Origin: a virus
Reading direction: 5' to 3' (one strand)
DNA: 43,787 nucleotides
IMG/VR virus record: IMGVR_UViG_3300017598_001230
Location: 1-43,787 of that record
Under the pieces are notes generated by a model that saw nothing but the letters and a program-made list of their open reading frames with translations, ran no database searches and was not told the origin of the DNA. Below, piece by piece: positions 17,899 through 26,647 of the stretch (position 1 is its first letter; each line of letters opens with the position of its first letter). A program made the translations under genes and the position numbers.

Positions 17899-20800
17899 AT
17901 GGCCCTTGATTTAAGTGGATATTATAATCGGTTCGACCGAGATAAAGGATATAAGCGCCACCTATTCAGAGACTCAAAGGGATTTCAATCAGCGGAAGGT
18001 AATGAACAACATGATTTCAATCATGACAACTTCCGCTTGTTCACGGATGCCTTAGTCGGGGATGGCGCTGTTCTGCAAGGATCCCTTGCATATATAAATG
18101 AAATTGCCTCCGAAGCAAGTCTCGAGGAAGGCGCAATCATTGCGGAGGGGTATGTCCTTGAGTATGAAGCAACTACGCTGACTATCAATGACACAGATAC
18201 CTTCTCCGTTGGAATTGCTATCCTACAAGAAATCATCACTGAGATCGAAGATATCGAATTGAAGGACCCTGCTGTGGGTACCATCAATTATAATGAAGCA
18301 GGTGGCCATCGACTCAAGATTACAGGTCGATGGGCATTTAGCGATGACTATGATCCAGCCACAGAACAATTTTATCCAATACATCAGATCGTTCAAGGTA
18401 ACCTGATCACGAAACAGCCGAACGCTTCTGACAATATCATGTCCCCAATTGTTGAGTTGGTCGCCCGCTATGACCGTGGATCGAACGGAAATTACGTTGT
18501 TAATGGAATGGAAGTGGTTTATATTTCCGAAGACGCGACCAACTCAATGCATAATCTCTCCATCGTAGCAGGTCTCGCTCATGTTTTCGGATATGAAATC
18601 AATTTCACGAGTGATTTCCAGGTAAAGCTTGACTGGGCAATCGATGAGGAATTTACCAATAATGAGCCAGTCCAGTTCACTGGTGATGGATGGTATGAGC
18701 TCCGGAATACTCCAATCTCATCAATGGGTGAAGTCTTTGGTATCAAGGAAGTCACTCAGGATATCACTCACGGTGGATACACTGGAGCCAAGGACGAGCT
18801 GCCGCAACAGCCAGTTGTTGCAATTGATTCCGTTTCTCAAGGTGCTACAACTTATATCGACGGTGTAGACTATGAGCAAAACGGTAACTATGTGGACTGG
18901 GCCCTTGGAGGAAGTGAACCCGCTCCTGGATCTACATATGAGGTTACCTATCAGTACAACGATGAGATTACATCAACTGTAGTTATCTCCGAAGACCGTT
19001 TATCTGTACAACTTCTCGGATTGAAAACCGGTACTGTAGCATACGCCGACTACGATTATTTTCTCCCAAGATACGACAAAATCAATCTCCTTCGAGATGG
19101 ATCTGTTTTCATAACGAAAGGTATCCCAGCGGATGAAGATGATATCAAGAAACCTGTAAACAACGAAGGGCTGCCACTTGCAACTGTCAAGATTTACTAT
19201 GGCAGGGAGCCTGAAATTGAATACGAGGGATATCGAGCATTTAGAATGTCCGATCTTGCAGATATGCAAGATCAGATTCACGAGCTGAGATATAATGTAT
19301 CCCGTTTATCTCAGATGGAGGACGTGTCTGCGAAGGATCCTACCACAAACAAGAAAAATATGTTCGTGGAACCCTTCTTTGACGATGATCTCAGAGACAC
19401 AGGTTTGACCAATGACGCTATTATCATGGACGGTATCTTAAATCCATCTGTGGTATGGACTGGAAACCAAATCCGGGCAGGTTTACCGATTCAGTTACCA
19501 TATACCTCTGCAACAGTCATTAATCAGGATGCTTACACGAAGACTCGAAAGGTCAATGAATTTGATTATGCTGAGATTCGTACCGTAATCGATTGCCAGC
19601 CATCATCAATGAGATGGATCTCAAGTACGGTTGGGTCCGGTAGGAGTCCTACTCAGGTTGAGGATACAAATGCGGTTATTCCCTCAAACACTTTAATCAC
19701 CATCACTGGTGGAAAGTACGCGGTTGGTGAGGACGTACTAATCCATGTGGATAATGTTGAGGCTACCACAACCATAGCTAACGGCGACGGCGAGATCGAC
19801 GTCACTTTCGAAATTCCATCAGGAGTAAAGGCTGGAATCAAACAGATCTCAGCTGGAGGTCAAACGACTAAAGCCTTGGGCCGTACTACCTTTATTGCAA
19901 GCGCCATTCAACAACGAACGGCTATGAATACCAAGCTGGCCCGACTGGCAGCTGAGATTGATAAAAAAGTAAATCTCTCCACTTTCGATCGTCGCTACGG
20001 TGAATTACCTGCGGATCTGAGAGCGAAAGCCAGAGGACATATCGCCAGGGGTTACGGTGAGGATCGTCTATGGCAGCACTATGAAGGCTGCATGGGTGGC
20101 GGACGCCGTACACTTGCATGGTGTGTAAAGAATGATCCTCTCGCACAAACTTTCAAGATGGACGCCGGTGGATTCATAACCGGAGCAAGCATTTATTTCA
20201 CTAAAATACCAGCTGATCCAGACGAGATAGTTGAAGTAGCAATCCACGCAACTCAGGTAGGAATCCCAGATCGCGAGGATCTCATAGTAAATATCGAACG
20301 ATTCTCGGATGATCTTGCCGTTAATGCATGGAACCCATTCAATTTCGCGTATCCGGTTTACTTAGCTGCCGATGTGGAGTATGCAATGGTGGTGTTCTCG
20401 AGAGATACTGACACCTTTATTCGAGTAGCTGAGATTGGTGGGTATGACCTTGAGCATGGTATCTGGCTATCTTCACAAGTTCATGACGGTGTTTTGCTCC
20501 AATCAGCAAATAGGAGCTCTTGGACCGCCATCCCTAAAGAGGACATGACATTCAAAATCAATTACGGTACCTTTGACGCAACGGATGAAGTTCTTCTTGG
20601 TACCTTGACGATGGTAGATGTCACGGATATCAACCTCACAGCAACCGCTGAGATTCTGGCTAACACAGATGTGACATATAGAGTCGAGTTAGTGGACAGA
20701 TCTCCATCAGCTGAGACTGTAGTATTGAATCCTGGAAAAACTGCTAAGGTTGAGCAATATTCAGGAGAGGCAAACTTTTATGCGGTTCTGACAACAGATG

Positions 20801-21471
20801 ATACCACTCTTACTCCAACCATTGATGGAGACATTTCAATTACAACGGGACTGGTTGAATTTCCGTCTGACTACATCTCTCGTCAATTCACAATCGATGG
20901 AGATGATCTAAAGGTTTATATGGATATCTTTGAGCCTAACCTTGCGATCGTGAATGTTTACTATCAAGATTATACAGCAGCTTCTGGAGTCCTCGGCGGC
21001 GAGATCACAATCACCGCAATCGATACCCTTGGTGAAGACGGTAATTTCACTGTTGAGGTAATCGACGATCCGGCCGTTTTGGATCCTGCAGACACTTTCG
21101 CAGTTTGGGACGAGGAAACAGAGACTGCAACAGTGCATATCTCCAGCGGTTTCTCTACTCAAAATGATATCGCCACTGCTCTGATAACTGATATTCCATC
21201 AAAGATTGCAACCGCTGTGCCAGCAACGCCAGGTAATCCATGGACAATATCATCTCCAACGAATGACTTGGTAGTCCTCACAGGCGGTGACCGTTGGAAG
21301 ATCATGGTACGAGATCCAGGAGAAGCTACTCCAATAGGTGAAGGTTGGGTCGATACCCTTTATGAAGCGGATGTCACAGGTTTAACTGAAATGAGGATTC
21401 GGGTTGAGCTTGACACCACAGATAACTATAACCGTCCTTTTGCTGAAAACTTAAGAGCTTATGCATACTAA
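17899..21471 (+). CDS. Giant baseplate/tail protein, DUF4815 type, copy 2
   Basis: An 1190-residue paralogue of the previous gene. Aligned landmarks: GYYNRFDRDKGYKRHLFR at the start, TNNEPVQFTGDGWYELRN, the shared module GATTYIDGVDYEQNG, KKNMFVEPFFDDDL, TKTRKVNEFDY, NDPLAQTFKMD and VEVAIHATQVGIPDR. It differs in having a shorter, weaker coiled-coil region (about 675-700), a Cys-containing YEGCMGGGRRTLAWC segment where copy 1 has its Trp/Gly linker, and a roughly 90-residue Ig-like insert near the C-terminus (ASGVLGGEITITAI). The ribosome site is GGAG. Two related but diverged copies suggest a heteromeric structure or specialised short and long fibre roles. Confidence 0.75.
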   Translation: MALDLSGYYNRFDRDKGYKRHLFRDSKGFQSAEGNEQHDFNHDNFRLFTDALVGDGAVLQGSLAYINEIASEASLEEGAIIAEGYVLEYEATTLTINDTDTFSVGIAILQEIITEIEDIELKDPAVGTINYNEAGGHRLKITGRWAFSDDYDPATEQFYPIHQIVQGNLITKQPNASDNIMSPIVELVARYDRGSNGNYVVNGMEVVYISEDATNSMHNLSIVAGLAHVFGYEINFTSDFQVKLDWAIDEEFTNNEPVQFTGDGWYELRNTPISSMGEVFGIKEVTQDITHGGYTGAKDELPQQPVVAIDSVSQGATTYIDGVDYEQNGNYVDWALGGSEPAPGSTYEVTYQYNDEITSTVVISEDRLSVQLLGLKTGTVAYADYDYFLPRYDKINLLRDGSVFITKGIPADEDDIKKPVNNEGLPLATVKIYYGREPEIEYEGYRAFRMSDLADMQDQIHELRYNVSRLSQMEDVSAKDPTTNKKNMFVEPFFDDDLRDTGLTNDAIIMDGILNPSVVWTGNQIRAGLPIQLPYTSATVINQDAYTKTRKVNEFDYAEIRTVIDCQPSSMRWISSTVGSGRSPTQVEDTNAVIPSNTLITITGGKYAVGEDVLIHVDNVEATTTIANGDGEIDVTFEIPSGVKAGIKQISAGGQTTKALGRTTFIASAIQQRTAMNTKLARLAAEIDKKVNLSTFDRRYGELPADLRAKARGHIARGYGEDRLWQHYEGCMGGGRRTLAWCVKNDPLAQTFKMDAGGFITGASIYFTKIPADPDEIVEVAIHATQVGIPDREDLIVNIERFSDDLAVNAWNPFNFAYPVYLAADVEYAMVVFSRDTDTFIRVAEIGGYDLEHGIWLSSQVHDGVLLQSANRSSWTAIPKEDMTFKINYGTFDATDEVLLGTLTMVDVTDINLTATAEILANTDVTYRVELVDRSPSAETVVLNPGKTAKVEQYSGEANFYAVLTTDDTTLTPTIDGDISITTGLVEFPSDYISRQFTIDGDDLKVYMDIFEPNLAIVNVYYQDYTAASGVLGGEITITAIDTLGEDGNFTVEVIDDPAVLDPADTFAVWDEETETATVHISSGFSTQNDIATALITDIPSKIATAVPATPGNPWTISSPTNDLVVLTGGDRWKIMVRDPGEATPIGEGWVDTLYEADVTGLTEMRIRVELDTTDNYNRPFAENLRAYAY

Positions 21472-21713
21472 TGACACAAGATGCACAATCAGGCAATGGG
21501 GACGGTAGCTGGAAAGAATGGAGCCGCTGGGTTCGCGAGAGTATTCGCGAACTCAAGCGCGACCTCAAAGAACTCGCAAAAGAAGTTGCTGCCCTCAAAA
21601 TTGAACTAACGGTCCTCAAGGTTAAAGTGGCCCTTTGGGGATTCGTTGGCGCCGCCCTTGCTACAGGTCTCATCCAAATCATAGTCCACTATGTAAAGAA
21701 AGGTGGGTTATGA
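21471..21713 (+). CDS. Holin-like small membrane protein
   Basis: An 80-residue protein with a charged, heptad-like helix at about residues 22-50 (RESIRELKRDLKELAKEV) and one hydrophobic segment at about 53-72 (VALWGFVGAALATGLIQIIV), ending with a short basic tail. This topology (coiled coil then single C-terminal membrane span) is like XhlA-type and class III-style holin components. It starts on the last base of the DUF4815 copy 2 gene (TAATG) and its stop overlaps the next start (ATGA). The downstream endolysin lacks a signal peptide, so some holin is required and this is the best candidate. Function is inferred from topology and position. Confidence 0.65.
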   Translation: MTQDAQSGNGDGSWKEWSRWVRESIRELKRDLKELAKEVAALKIELTVLKVKVALWGFVGAALATGLIQIIVHYVKKGGL

Positions 21714-22804
21714 TAAAATATTTAGTAGAAAGATTCCTATCCTGCAAGAACCCTTTTAAGACACTTCCTCTTTATATAGGCTTTAGTCTTATCCTATGGG
21801 CATTCTATTTTTTCGCTATTCAAAAACCAGGACATACTTTCGGCTTAGCATATCTAATGCATGAGATCTTTGAAGTCATCTCATTTGTAAGTGTGTCCGT
21901 ATTCATTTGGATATTCAAACAATATAGGACTCTCAATCCACTTCCTGTAGAGGAGGATGAATCCCTGGCTCAGATTGAATCCTTGACGGATAAATTAATC
22001 GAGAGGGATGAGTCCATTCAGAAATCAAAAGAGATGCTCCAAATAATATTTGATTCGGTTCCCATCCGGATCTTTTGGAAGAATCCAGATTTAAAGTATG
22101 TGGCTGTGAATAAGGCATTTGCCCTGGATGCGGGATTAAGTCATCCATCTGAAGCTATCGGGAAATCAGACCTCGAACTCCCCTGGGCGGATAAGGAAGC
22201 TTCAGTTTATCGCAGATCTGATAGACAAGTAATCGATACTAACGAAGCTATTCTGCACACCCGCGAGCCCCAAACACGAGCGGACGAATCAAAAGCTACC
22301 ATTAGCTCTTCTAAAGTACCTCTCCATGGGGCGGATGGAAATATCATAGGTGTCCTTGGACTCTATGAGGATATAACCAAACAGATTCAACAAGAAAAAG
22401 AGTTAGCCCTGAGTCGCAAGAAGTGGAGAGACTTTTTCAAGAATTCTCTTGTAGGAATGTATCAAGCCAGCTTTGAAACTTTCGAGATCATGGAATGCAA
22501 TCAAGAGGCAGCACACATTTTCGGGTACAAGTCACCAGAGGAAGTCATAGGCACTTTATTATCTGATCGATATAAGGATGCAGTTGGTCGAGATAAGATT
22601 TTTGACATCATACTTACTCAAGGGCATATCCGAGATTTAGAATGTTTGATGCTGCGGAAAGATGGATCCCCAATCTGGATTCGAGCTCACATCTTTCTAT
22701 ATAGAGAAGAAGGTTTAATTGAAGGTGTATTCACGGATTTCTATCCGAAACAACCCGAATGTCCAGAGGAGATCAAAAATGGCAGACTTCAAAAAAGCAT
22801 TTGA
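21710..22804 (+). CDS. Membrane protein with two PAS domains, inside the lysis cassette
   Basis: A 364-residue protein starting at ATG 21710, which overlaps the holin-like stop as ATGA; a longer frame from 21635 lies in the holin gene and lacks a ribosome site. Domains: two membrane spans at about 20-37 and 52-69, a charged helix at 85-108, PAS 1 at about 107-225 ending in the PAC-type VLGLYEDITKQIQ, and PAS 2 at about 240-345 ending in EGVFTDF. No histidine kinase, GGDEF, HTH or phosphatase domain follows. PAS domains sense small ligands, redox, light or mediate dimerisation. Its 3' end overlaps the endolysin gene by 26 bases, so the three genes are one translational unit. Likely a regulator of lysis (inference). 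Confidence 0.85.
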   Translation: MIKYLVERFLSCKNPFKTLPLYIGFSLILWAFYFFAIQKPGHTFGLAYLMHEIFEVISFVSVSVFIWIFKQYRTLNPLPVEEDESLAQIESLTDKLIERDESIQKSKEMLQIIFDSVPIRIFWKNPDLKYVAVNKAFALDAGLSHPSEAIGKSDLELPWADKEASVYRRSDRQVIDTNEAILHTREPQTRADESKATISSSKVPLHGADGNIIGVLGLYEDITKQIQQEKELALSRKKWRDFFKNSLVGMYQASFETFEIMECNQEAAHIFGYKSPEEVIGTLLSDRYKDAVGRDKIFDIILTQGHIRDLECLMLRKDGSPIWIRAHIFLYREEGLIEGVFTDFYPKQPECPEEIKNGRLQKSI

Positions 22805-23360
22805 ACATACAATGGCTCACGAAGGCGGATACGTGGATGATCCCACGGATCGCGGAGGGGAAACCTTCATGGGCATCGCTCGTAACTTCCATTCTGAATG
22901 GGCTGGTTGGGACATCATCGATTCGAAGAAAGCGGATTCTACTTTCCCTAAATGTCTTCATCAGACGGCAGGTCTAAAGCAATGTATCAGAGATTTCTAC
23001 AAGCAACATTTCTGGAATGTTTGGGCTGGGGACATGTTTGACGATCAAGCAGTAGCAACCGAGATGTTCGACACTGCAGTAAATATGGGAGTCTCAAGGG
23101 CTGTGAAGTTTCTACAGTCAGCTCTCAACGCCCTGAATCGCGACGGCCGGCTTTATCCGGACCTAACCGTTGATGGAAAGTCCGGCAGGAAAACGCTCAA
23201 TGCGTTAGATAAGCTCGAAGCCAAACCCGGAGATACAGATCTTCTGTATAAGATGCTGAATGTTCTCCAGGGTGCCCATTATTTAAAGATAATGGCTAAC
23301 AACTCATCCCAAGAAAAATACGCCAGAGGTTGGTTCAAAAGAGTGTCATTATCCAAGTAA
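22779..23360 (+). CDS. Endolysin, GH108-type muramidase with C-terminal peptidoglycan-binding domain
   Basis: A 193-residue lysozyme-like endolysin. The N-terminus contains HEGGYVDDPTDRGGETFMGI, the GH108 signature with catalytic Glu at residue 15. Residues about 100-190 fit the PG_binding_3-type domain (FDTAVNMGVSRAVKFLQ, then LTVDGKSGRKTLNAL). It cleaves the glycan strands of peptidoglycan. There is no signal peptide or SAR anchor, so access to the periplasm should depend on the holin-like gene. The start at 22779 is chosen because AGAGGAG ends 7 bases upstream and the family begins here; an upstream in-frame ATG at 22719 lies inside the PAS gene. Confidence 0.9.
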   Translation: MADFKKAFEHTMAHEGGYVDDPTDRGGETFMGIARNFHSEWAGWDIIDSKKADSTFPKCLHQTAGLKQCIRDFYKQHFWNVWAGDMFDDQAVATEMFDTAVNMGVSRAVKFLQSALNALNRDGRLYPDLTVDGKSGRKTLNALDKLEAKPGDTDLLYKMLNVLQGAHYLKIMANNSSQEKYARGWFKRVSLSK

Positions 23361-23381
23361 TCGACCCCTGAATAAACCAAT

Positions 23382-23417
23382 AGCCCATCCCAAACTATAT
23401 AAAACTTGAGATGGGCT
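23382..23417 (+). terminator. Possible hairpin after the lysis genes
   Basis: AGCCCATC (23382-23389) and GATGGGCT (23410-23417) form a perfect 8-bp stem with a 20-base AT-rich loop. It lies 20 bases after the endolysin stop and there is no U-run after it, so it is a weak candidate for a terminator or RNA-processing site. The loop holds ACTATATAAAACT, which also resembles a -10 or a T4-late-like box; either reading is tentative. Confidence 0.35.
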
Positions 23418-23441
23418 GTCCTACGAGAGGGAGACACTAAC

Positions 23442-23615
23442 ATGGATACAGACGAAGTAGTCCTTGAGGTATCATTCAATCACGAAGCAGCAGTATCCTT
23501 CAGAGACATTCTGTTGCTGATAGACCATGAGAACGCCAGCCCACCTCAGATCGAATTCATAGAGTATTGCATCACCAAGATAAATAATGTGTGTGGCAAA
23601 GAAACCATGCAATAA
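23442..23615 (+). CDS. Small protein, unknown
   Basis: A 57-residue acidic protein starting at ATG 23442, preceded by GAGAGGGAGA. A longer in-frame start at 23406 would lie inside the hairpin and lacks a ribosome site. The sequence is predicted to be a small alpha/beta protein (VVLEVSFNHEA, then a helix RDILLLIDHEN) with no recognised motif. It is the first gene after the lysis region and precedes the helicase gene by 12 bases, so it may belong to the replication block. Confidence 0.6.
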   Translation: MDTDEVVLEVSFNHEAAVSFRDILLLIDHENASPPQIEFIEYCITKINNVCGKETMQ

Positions 23616-23627
23616 CCCTGAGGCAAC

Positions 23628-25430
23628 ATGACACTCCAATCGGCACAGATGAAAGCTGCTTCCACTCTGGTGGAAAAGCGGGAGACCAATGATTTATGGC
23701 AAACGTTCTCCCTGGTACGACTCCCAGAGCTGCGGGACGAGATCAACCTTTACAACTTCCAGCAGTACGCCATATACAAATCCCTAAACCAACCCGTGTT
23801 CATCATGGGAATGCAGACCGGTTTAGGTAAGACCCCCTGCAGTTTAGCAACCTACTTTTATTACTGTTCGAAATACCCTGGTACCAAGCTAATCGTTGTG
23901 TGCAATAAGTCGGCTACCCTCCAGTTCAGATCAGAGATAGACAAATTCTTTGATCATGACAAGAGAGTACTTGCTATGCATCAGCGCATGCCGAAGCTTG
24001 GGGCTAAGACATACCCTAATGCTCGGAAGAATGCCCTCGAGATGTTTGCTGATACAGAGACCAATCAAAAGCTGGATGCCATGATAATGAACTATGCAAT
24101 ATTCCGGCTGGAGCATGAAACTATCAAGAAAGCTTGCGTGGGTATCCGGACAGCAGGAAAGCATTTATTTGTGATCTATGATGAGTGTACGGCCTTTGCC
24201 AACTTCCATAAGACGCATCGAGCAGTGAAGTCCATTTCTACCATTGCTAATAGGGCCCTGGGTACAACTGCCACTATGACGAAGGGCAAGCTCGAACAGA
24301 TATACGGCATCTTCTCTGGAATGAATATGCAGCTTTATCAAACTAAGAGACATTTTGAGGATGCCCATTGCATAGTTTGGCGCCATCCTAAGCGCCCATA
24401 TATCACCAATGTTTCGGGTTATAAGGATGTGGGCACGTTCGTTGATAAGATCAAGCCCGTTTCGATCGTTCTCAAGAAATCCGATGTTGCCTCCCAGCTG
24501 CCGGCCTTTACGGTCAAGAGAGAATACTTGGAGCACTCCAAAGAGCAGATCCGGATGATCACGGACATCTATTCCGGCCACTTTGATGTCGCCAACTATG
24601 AGGAAGACCCTGATTTCGCCTACACTATCGAGGAAGTAAAGGATAATCCATTCGCGGATACAGAGCTCGATCCTGGATCGGAGGAATGGGACGGACGTCA
24701 GATAGTCCATGCAATCACATCCACCGGCTTTATAAAGATGGCCTTGCTGGATCACAACTGCGTCCTACGTAAACCCAATATCAAGCAACACTCTCCGAAG
24801 ACAGAGCGCATCCTTGAGATGCTACAGGAGGAGTTCACGGATGAAAAGATAGTCATCTATACCCATTCCCGAAGATATTTGGTACTCCTGGCTGAAACCA
24901 TCGCCAAGTTCAAGGCTACTCCATCAAAATATAAGAACGTCCTCATGATTCATGGCGGCATATCTGAAAAGCTACGACAGGAAGGAATGGATCTTTTCTC
25001 CAACTCAGACATGCACAACATCATATTAATCAATAGAGCTGGTCTGGAATCGATCAACCTCCAGGCGGCCAATACAATCATTTGCACTACACTCCCGGCA
25101 TCTGGTGGTGATCTGATCCAACTTGCTGGACGCATATCCCGAATCAATACAGAGCATACCGCCCTCTTCATGATTTATCTCCTGATGGAAGATTCCCAGG
25201 ACGAGGATGAATATCTAATCGATAATGAACAGATGGCCATCACCTCTCCAATCCTCGGTGAAGCGGAGCAAGGGCTCATAGACTGGGACTATCTCCGAGA
25301 GAAGAAATCCCGTAACCTGCCCGATGTCATATCTAAGGCGGAGTATCAAGAGAAGTCCAAAACTTACCATATTCTTTCAAAGAGAAAGAAACGCGCGCAG
25401 AAATATTTAAACAAACTGATAAAGGCATAA
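23628..25430 (+). CDS. Superfamily 2 DNA helicase (SNF2/UvsW-like)
   Basis: A 600-residue SF2 ATPase. Motif I (Walker A) is MGMQTGLGKTPCSLA at about residues 58-72 after a Q-motif-like FQQYAIYKSL. Motif II is YDECTAFA near 185, a DE-C-T variant of DExx. Motif III is LGTTATM. The second RecA lobe has VIYTHSRRYLVLLAE, LINRAGLESINLQAAN and motif VI QLAGRISRIN near 497-506. The order matches SNF2-like or UvsW-like helicases that remodel branched DNA in phage recombination-dependent replication. It lies at the head of the replication block. The C-terminal 40 residues are basic (RKKRAQKYLNKLIK), fitting DNA binding. Confidence 0.88.
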   Translation: MTLQSAQMKAASTLVEKRETNDLWQTFSLVRLPELRDEINLYNFQQYAIYKSLNQPVFIMGMQTGLGKTPCSLATYFYYCSKYPGTKLIVVCNKSATLQFRSEIDKFFDHDKRVLAMHQRMPKLGAKTYPNARKNALEMFADTETNQKLDAMIMNYAIFRLEHETIKKACVGIRTAGKHLFVIYDECTAFANFHKTHRAVKSISTIANRALGTTATMTKGKLEQIYGIFSGMNMQLYQTKRHFEDAHCIVWRHPKRPYITNVSGYKDVGTFVDKIKPVSIVLKKSDVASQLPAFTVKREYLEHSKEQIRMITDIYSGHFDVANYEEDPDFAYTIEEVKDNPFADTELDPGSEEWDGRQIVHAITSTGFIKMALLDHNCVLRKPNIKQHSPKTERILEMLQEEFTDEKIVIYTHSRRYLVLLAETIAKFKATPSKYKNVLMIHGGISEKLRQEGMDLFSNSDMHNIILINRAGLESINLQAANTIICTTLPASGGDLIQLAGRISRINTEHTALFMIYLLMEDSQDEDEYLIDNEQMAITSPILGEAEQGLIDWDYLREKKSRNLPDVISKAEYQEKSKTYHILSKRKKRAQKYLNKLIKA

Positions 25431-25431
25431 A

Positions 25432-25560
25432 ATGGCAAAAGAAATTTATAAGGAATGTCCGAAGTGTGGATGCAAAGATCTCGAGCACGTCAAACCCATG
25501 TTCTACACCAAGAAATGTAAGAAGTGTGGCCAGGTCTTCTCCAGCGTCTACCACGGATAG
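25432..25560 (+). CDS. Zinc-ribbon mini-protein
   Basis: A 42-residue ORF starting one base after the helicase stop (TAAAATG). It has two CxxC knuckles, CPKC (residues 9-12) and CKKC (29-32), spaced like a zinc ribbon, and is Lys-rich (9 of 42). No other domain. The start shares the AAAGG site inside the helicase end. Such mini zinc ribbons are often nucleic-acid or protein-binding accessories; role here unknown. Confidence 0.6.
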   Translation: MAKEIYKECPKCGCKDLEHVKPMFYTKKCKKCGQVFSSVYHG

Positions 25561-25571
25561 AGGAGAACATC

Positions 25572-25817
25572 ATGGAATTAAATAGCCCCGAAAACAAAAT
25601 ACTTCTCTGCGATCTAATAGCGTCAGAGATTAAAAGAAATCTAACCCTCAATGTCACTAAGGAACAGAACGATATCATATCGTTCAACCTTTTGTACGAT
25701 GGCAAACCGATAGGCTCCAGATTCCTTTTAGAGGCTGACATCAGGTTTGAAACCGATTATGGACATGGAGGGCAAACATACGCCGATGGAGTACAACTCG
25801 GGGTAACCGAAGTATAA
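25572..25817 (+). CDS. Hypothetical protein
   Basis: An 81-residue protein starting at ATG 25572 with GAGGAGA upstream; an earlier in-frame start at 25524 would overlap the zinc-ribbon gene and has no ribosome site. It has an N-terminal helix (ENKILLCDLIASEIKRN) and a beta-rich C-terminus ending in a Gly-rich DYGHGGQTYADGVQLG. No family recognised. It overlaps by one base an upstream ATG of the next gene. Confidence 0.55.
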   Translation: MELNSPENKILLCDLIASEIKRNLTLNVTKEQNDIISFNLLYDGKPIGSRFLLEADIRFETDYGHGGQTYADGVQLGVTEV

Positions 25818-25855
25818 TGGATATTTACTGGAGTCACAAAGAGGAGAGAAAGACA

Positions 25856-26158
25856 ATGTTACTCAAACTAAAGCTTTATGAATTATACGACGACACCAAA
25901 GAGCATCTCGGTGGAGTCCTCATCAAAGACGTTCAATGGAAATGGTCGAACGTAGAGCCCGCAGTAGGAATGACAATCATCGTTCCTCAAATGATTGGTA
26001 GCTTCCGATTCTACCTAACACACATCGTTGCAGACCTCCGGAACTCGACGATGGTTTTCGTTGAGAAGCGACTCATTCCCAAGAGCGAGAACGCTATCGT
26101 CCAGATCATGCGGTTGAAGGATGAGCTCCAGTCAGAAGGTTGGGAGATCATCGAGTAA
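25856..26158 (+). CDS. Hypothetical protein
   Basis: A 100-residue protein. I choose ATG 25856 because GAGGAG lies 9 bases upstream; ATG 25817 (113 residues) overlaps the previous stop but has no clear site. Beta-rich with WKWSNVEPAVGMTIIVPQM and an acidic C-terminal helix (MRLKDELQSEGWEIIE). The last base is shared with the Nudix gene start (TAATGA). No family recognised; it may be a partner of the nucleotide-metabolism proteins that follow. Confidence 0.55.
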   Translation: MLLKLKLYELYDDTKEHLGGVLIKDVQWKWSNVEPAVGMTIIVPQMIGSFRFYLTHIVADLRNSTMVFVEKRLIPKSENAIVQIMRLKDELQSEGWEIIE

Positions 26159-26646
26159 TGAGACTGAAGAACCTAATGGTAGTAGGATTCGCTTTCAATG
26201 AGACTCAGGACTCGGTGATTCTCATGCAGAAGCATCGGCCGGACAATCAGAAGGGCTTTATTAATGGAATCGGTGGACATGTAGAGCGAGGTGAGACCTC
26301 CCAAAAAGCAATGGCCCGAGAATTTGAAGAGGAGACTGGAGTCGAGGTCCCTCTCCATCGGTGGATACGATTCGCTACTCTGATAGATCTGGAACATGAA
26401 GCTTGGCTGTCATGCTTCAAGGTTTTCCTACCAAGGGCTAAATTTAGTACGGCAACGCAGACAACAGACGAGCCCATATTTCATGCATCGATGGACGCAC
26501 TCTTTAATTACTCACTTTTAAACTCATGCAAGTGGCTCATCCCCATGGCTTGCTATACCAACATCGAAGTCACCCTAAAGGATTTCGATCTCCTTGGTGA
26601 CGAATCAAACCCACGAGAAAAAATATATACTTTAAAGGAAGAATAA
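26158..26646 (+). CDS. Nudix hydrolase
   Basis: A 162-residue Nudix hydrolase. The box GHVERGETSQKAMAREFEEE followed by TG matches G-x5-E-x7-RE-U-x-EE-x-G-U, with metal-binding Glu residues intact, at about residues 39-61. These enzymes hydrolyse nucleoside diphosphate-linked substrates; in phages they often sanitise dNTPs or decap RNA. Start at 26158 overlaps the previous stop; an alternative at 26140 is inside that gene and would add six residues. Its C-terminus REKIYTLKEE is closely mirrored by the next gene's tail. The following gene is one base downstream. Confidence 0.92.
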   Translation: MRLKNLMVVGFAFNETQDSVILMQKHRPDNQKGFINGIGGHVERGETSQKAMAREFEEETGVEVPLHRWIRFATLIDLEHEAWLSCFKVFLPRAKFSTATQTTDEPIFHASMDALFNYSLLNSCKWLIPMACYTNIEVTLKDFDLLGDESNPREKIYTLKEE

Positions 26647-26647
26647 A

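Noticed and set aside
24165-24755. Long minus-strand frames such as 24165-24755, 38903-39370 and 2243-2806
   Set aside because: They are shadows of well-supported + strand genes with recognised motifs, and have no ribosome sites or family features.
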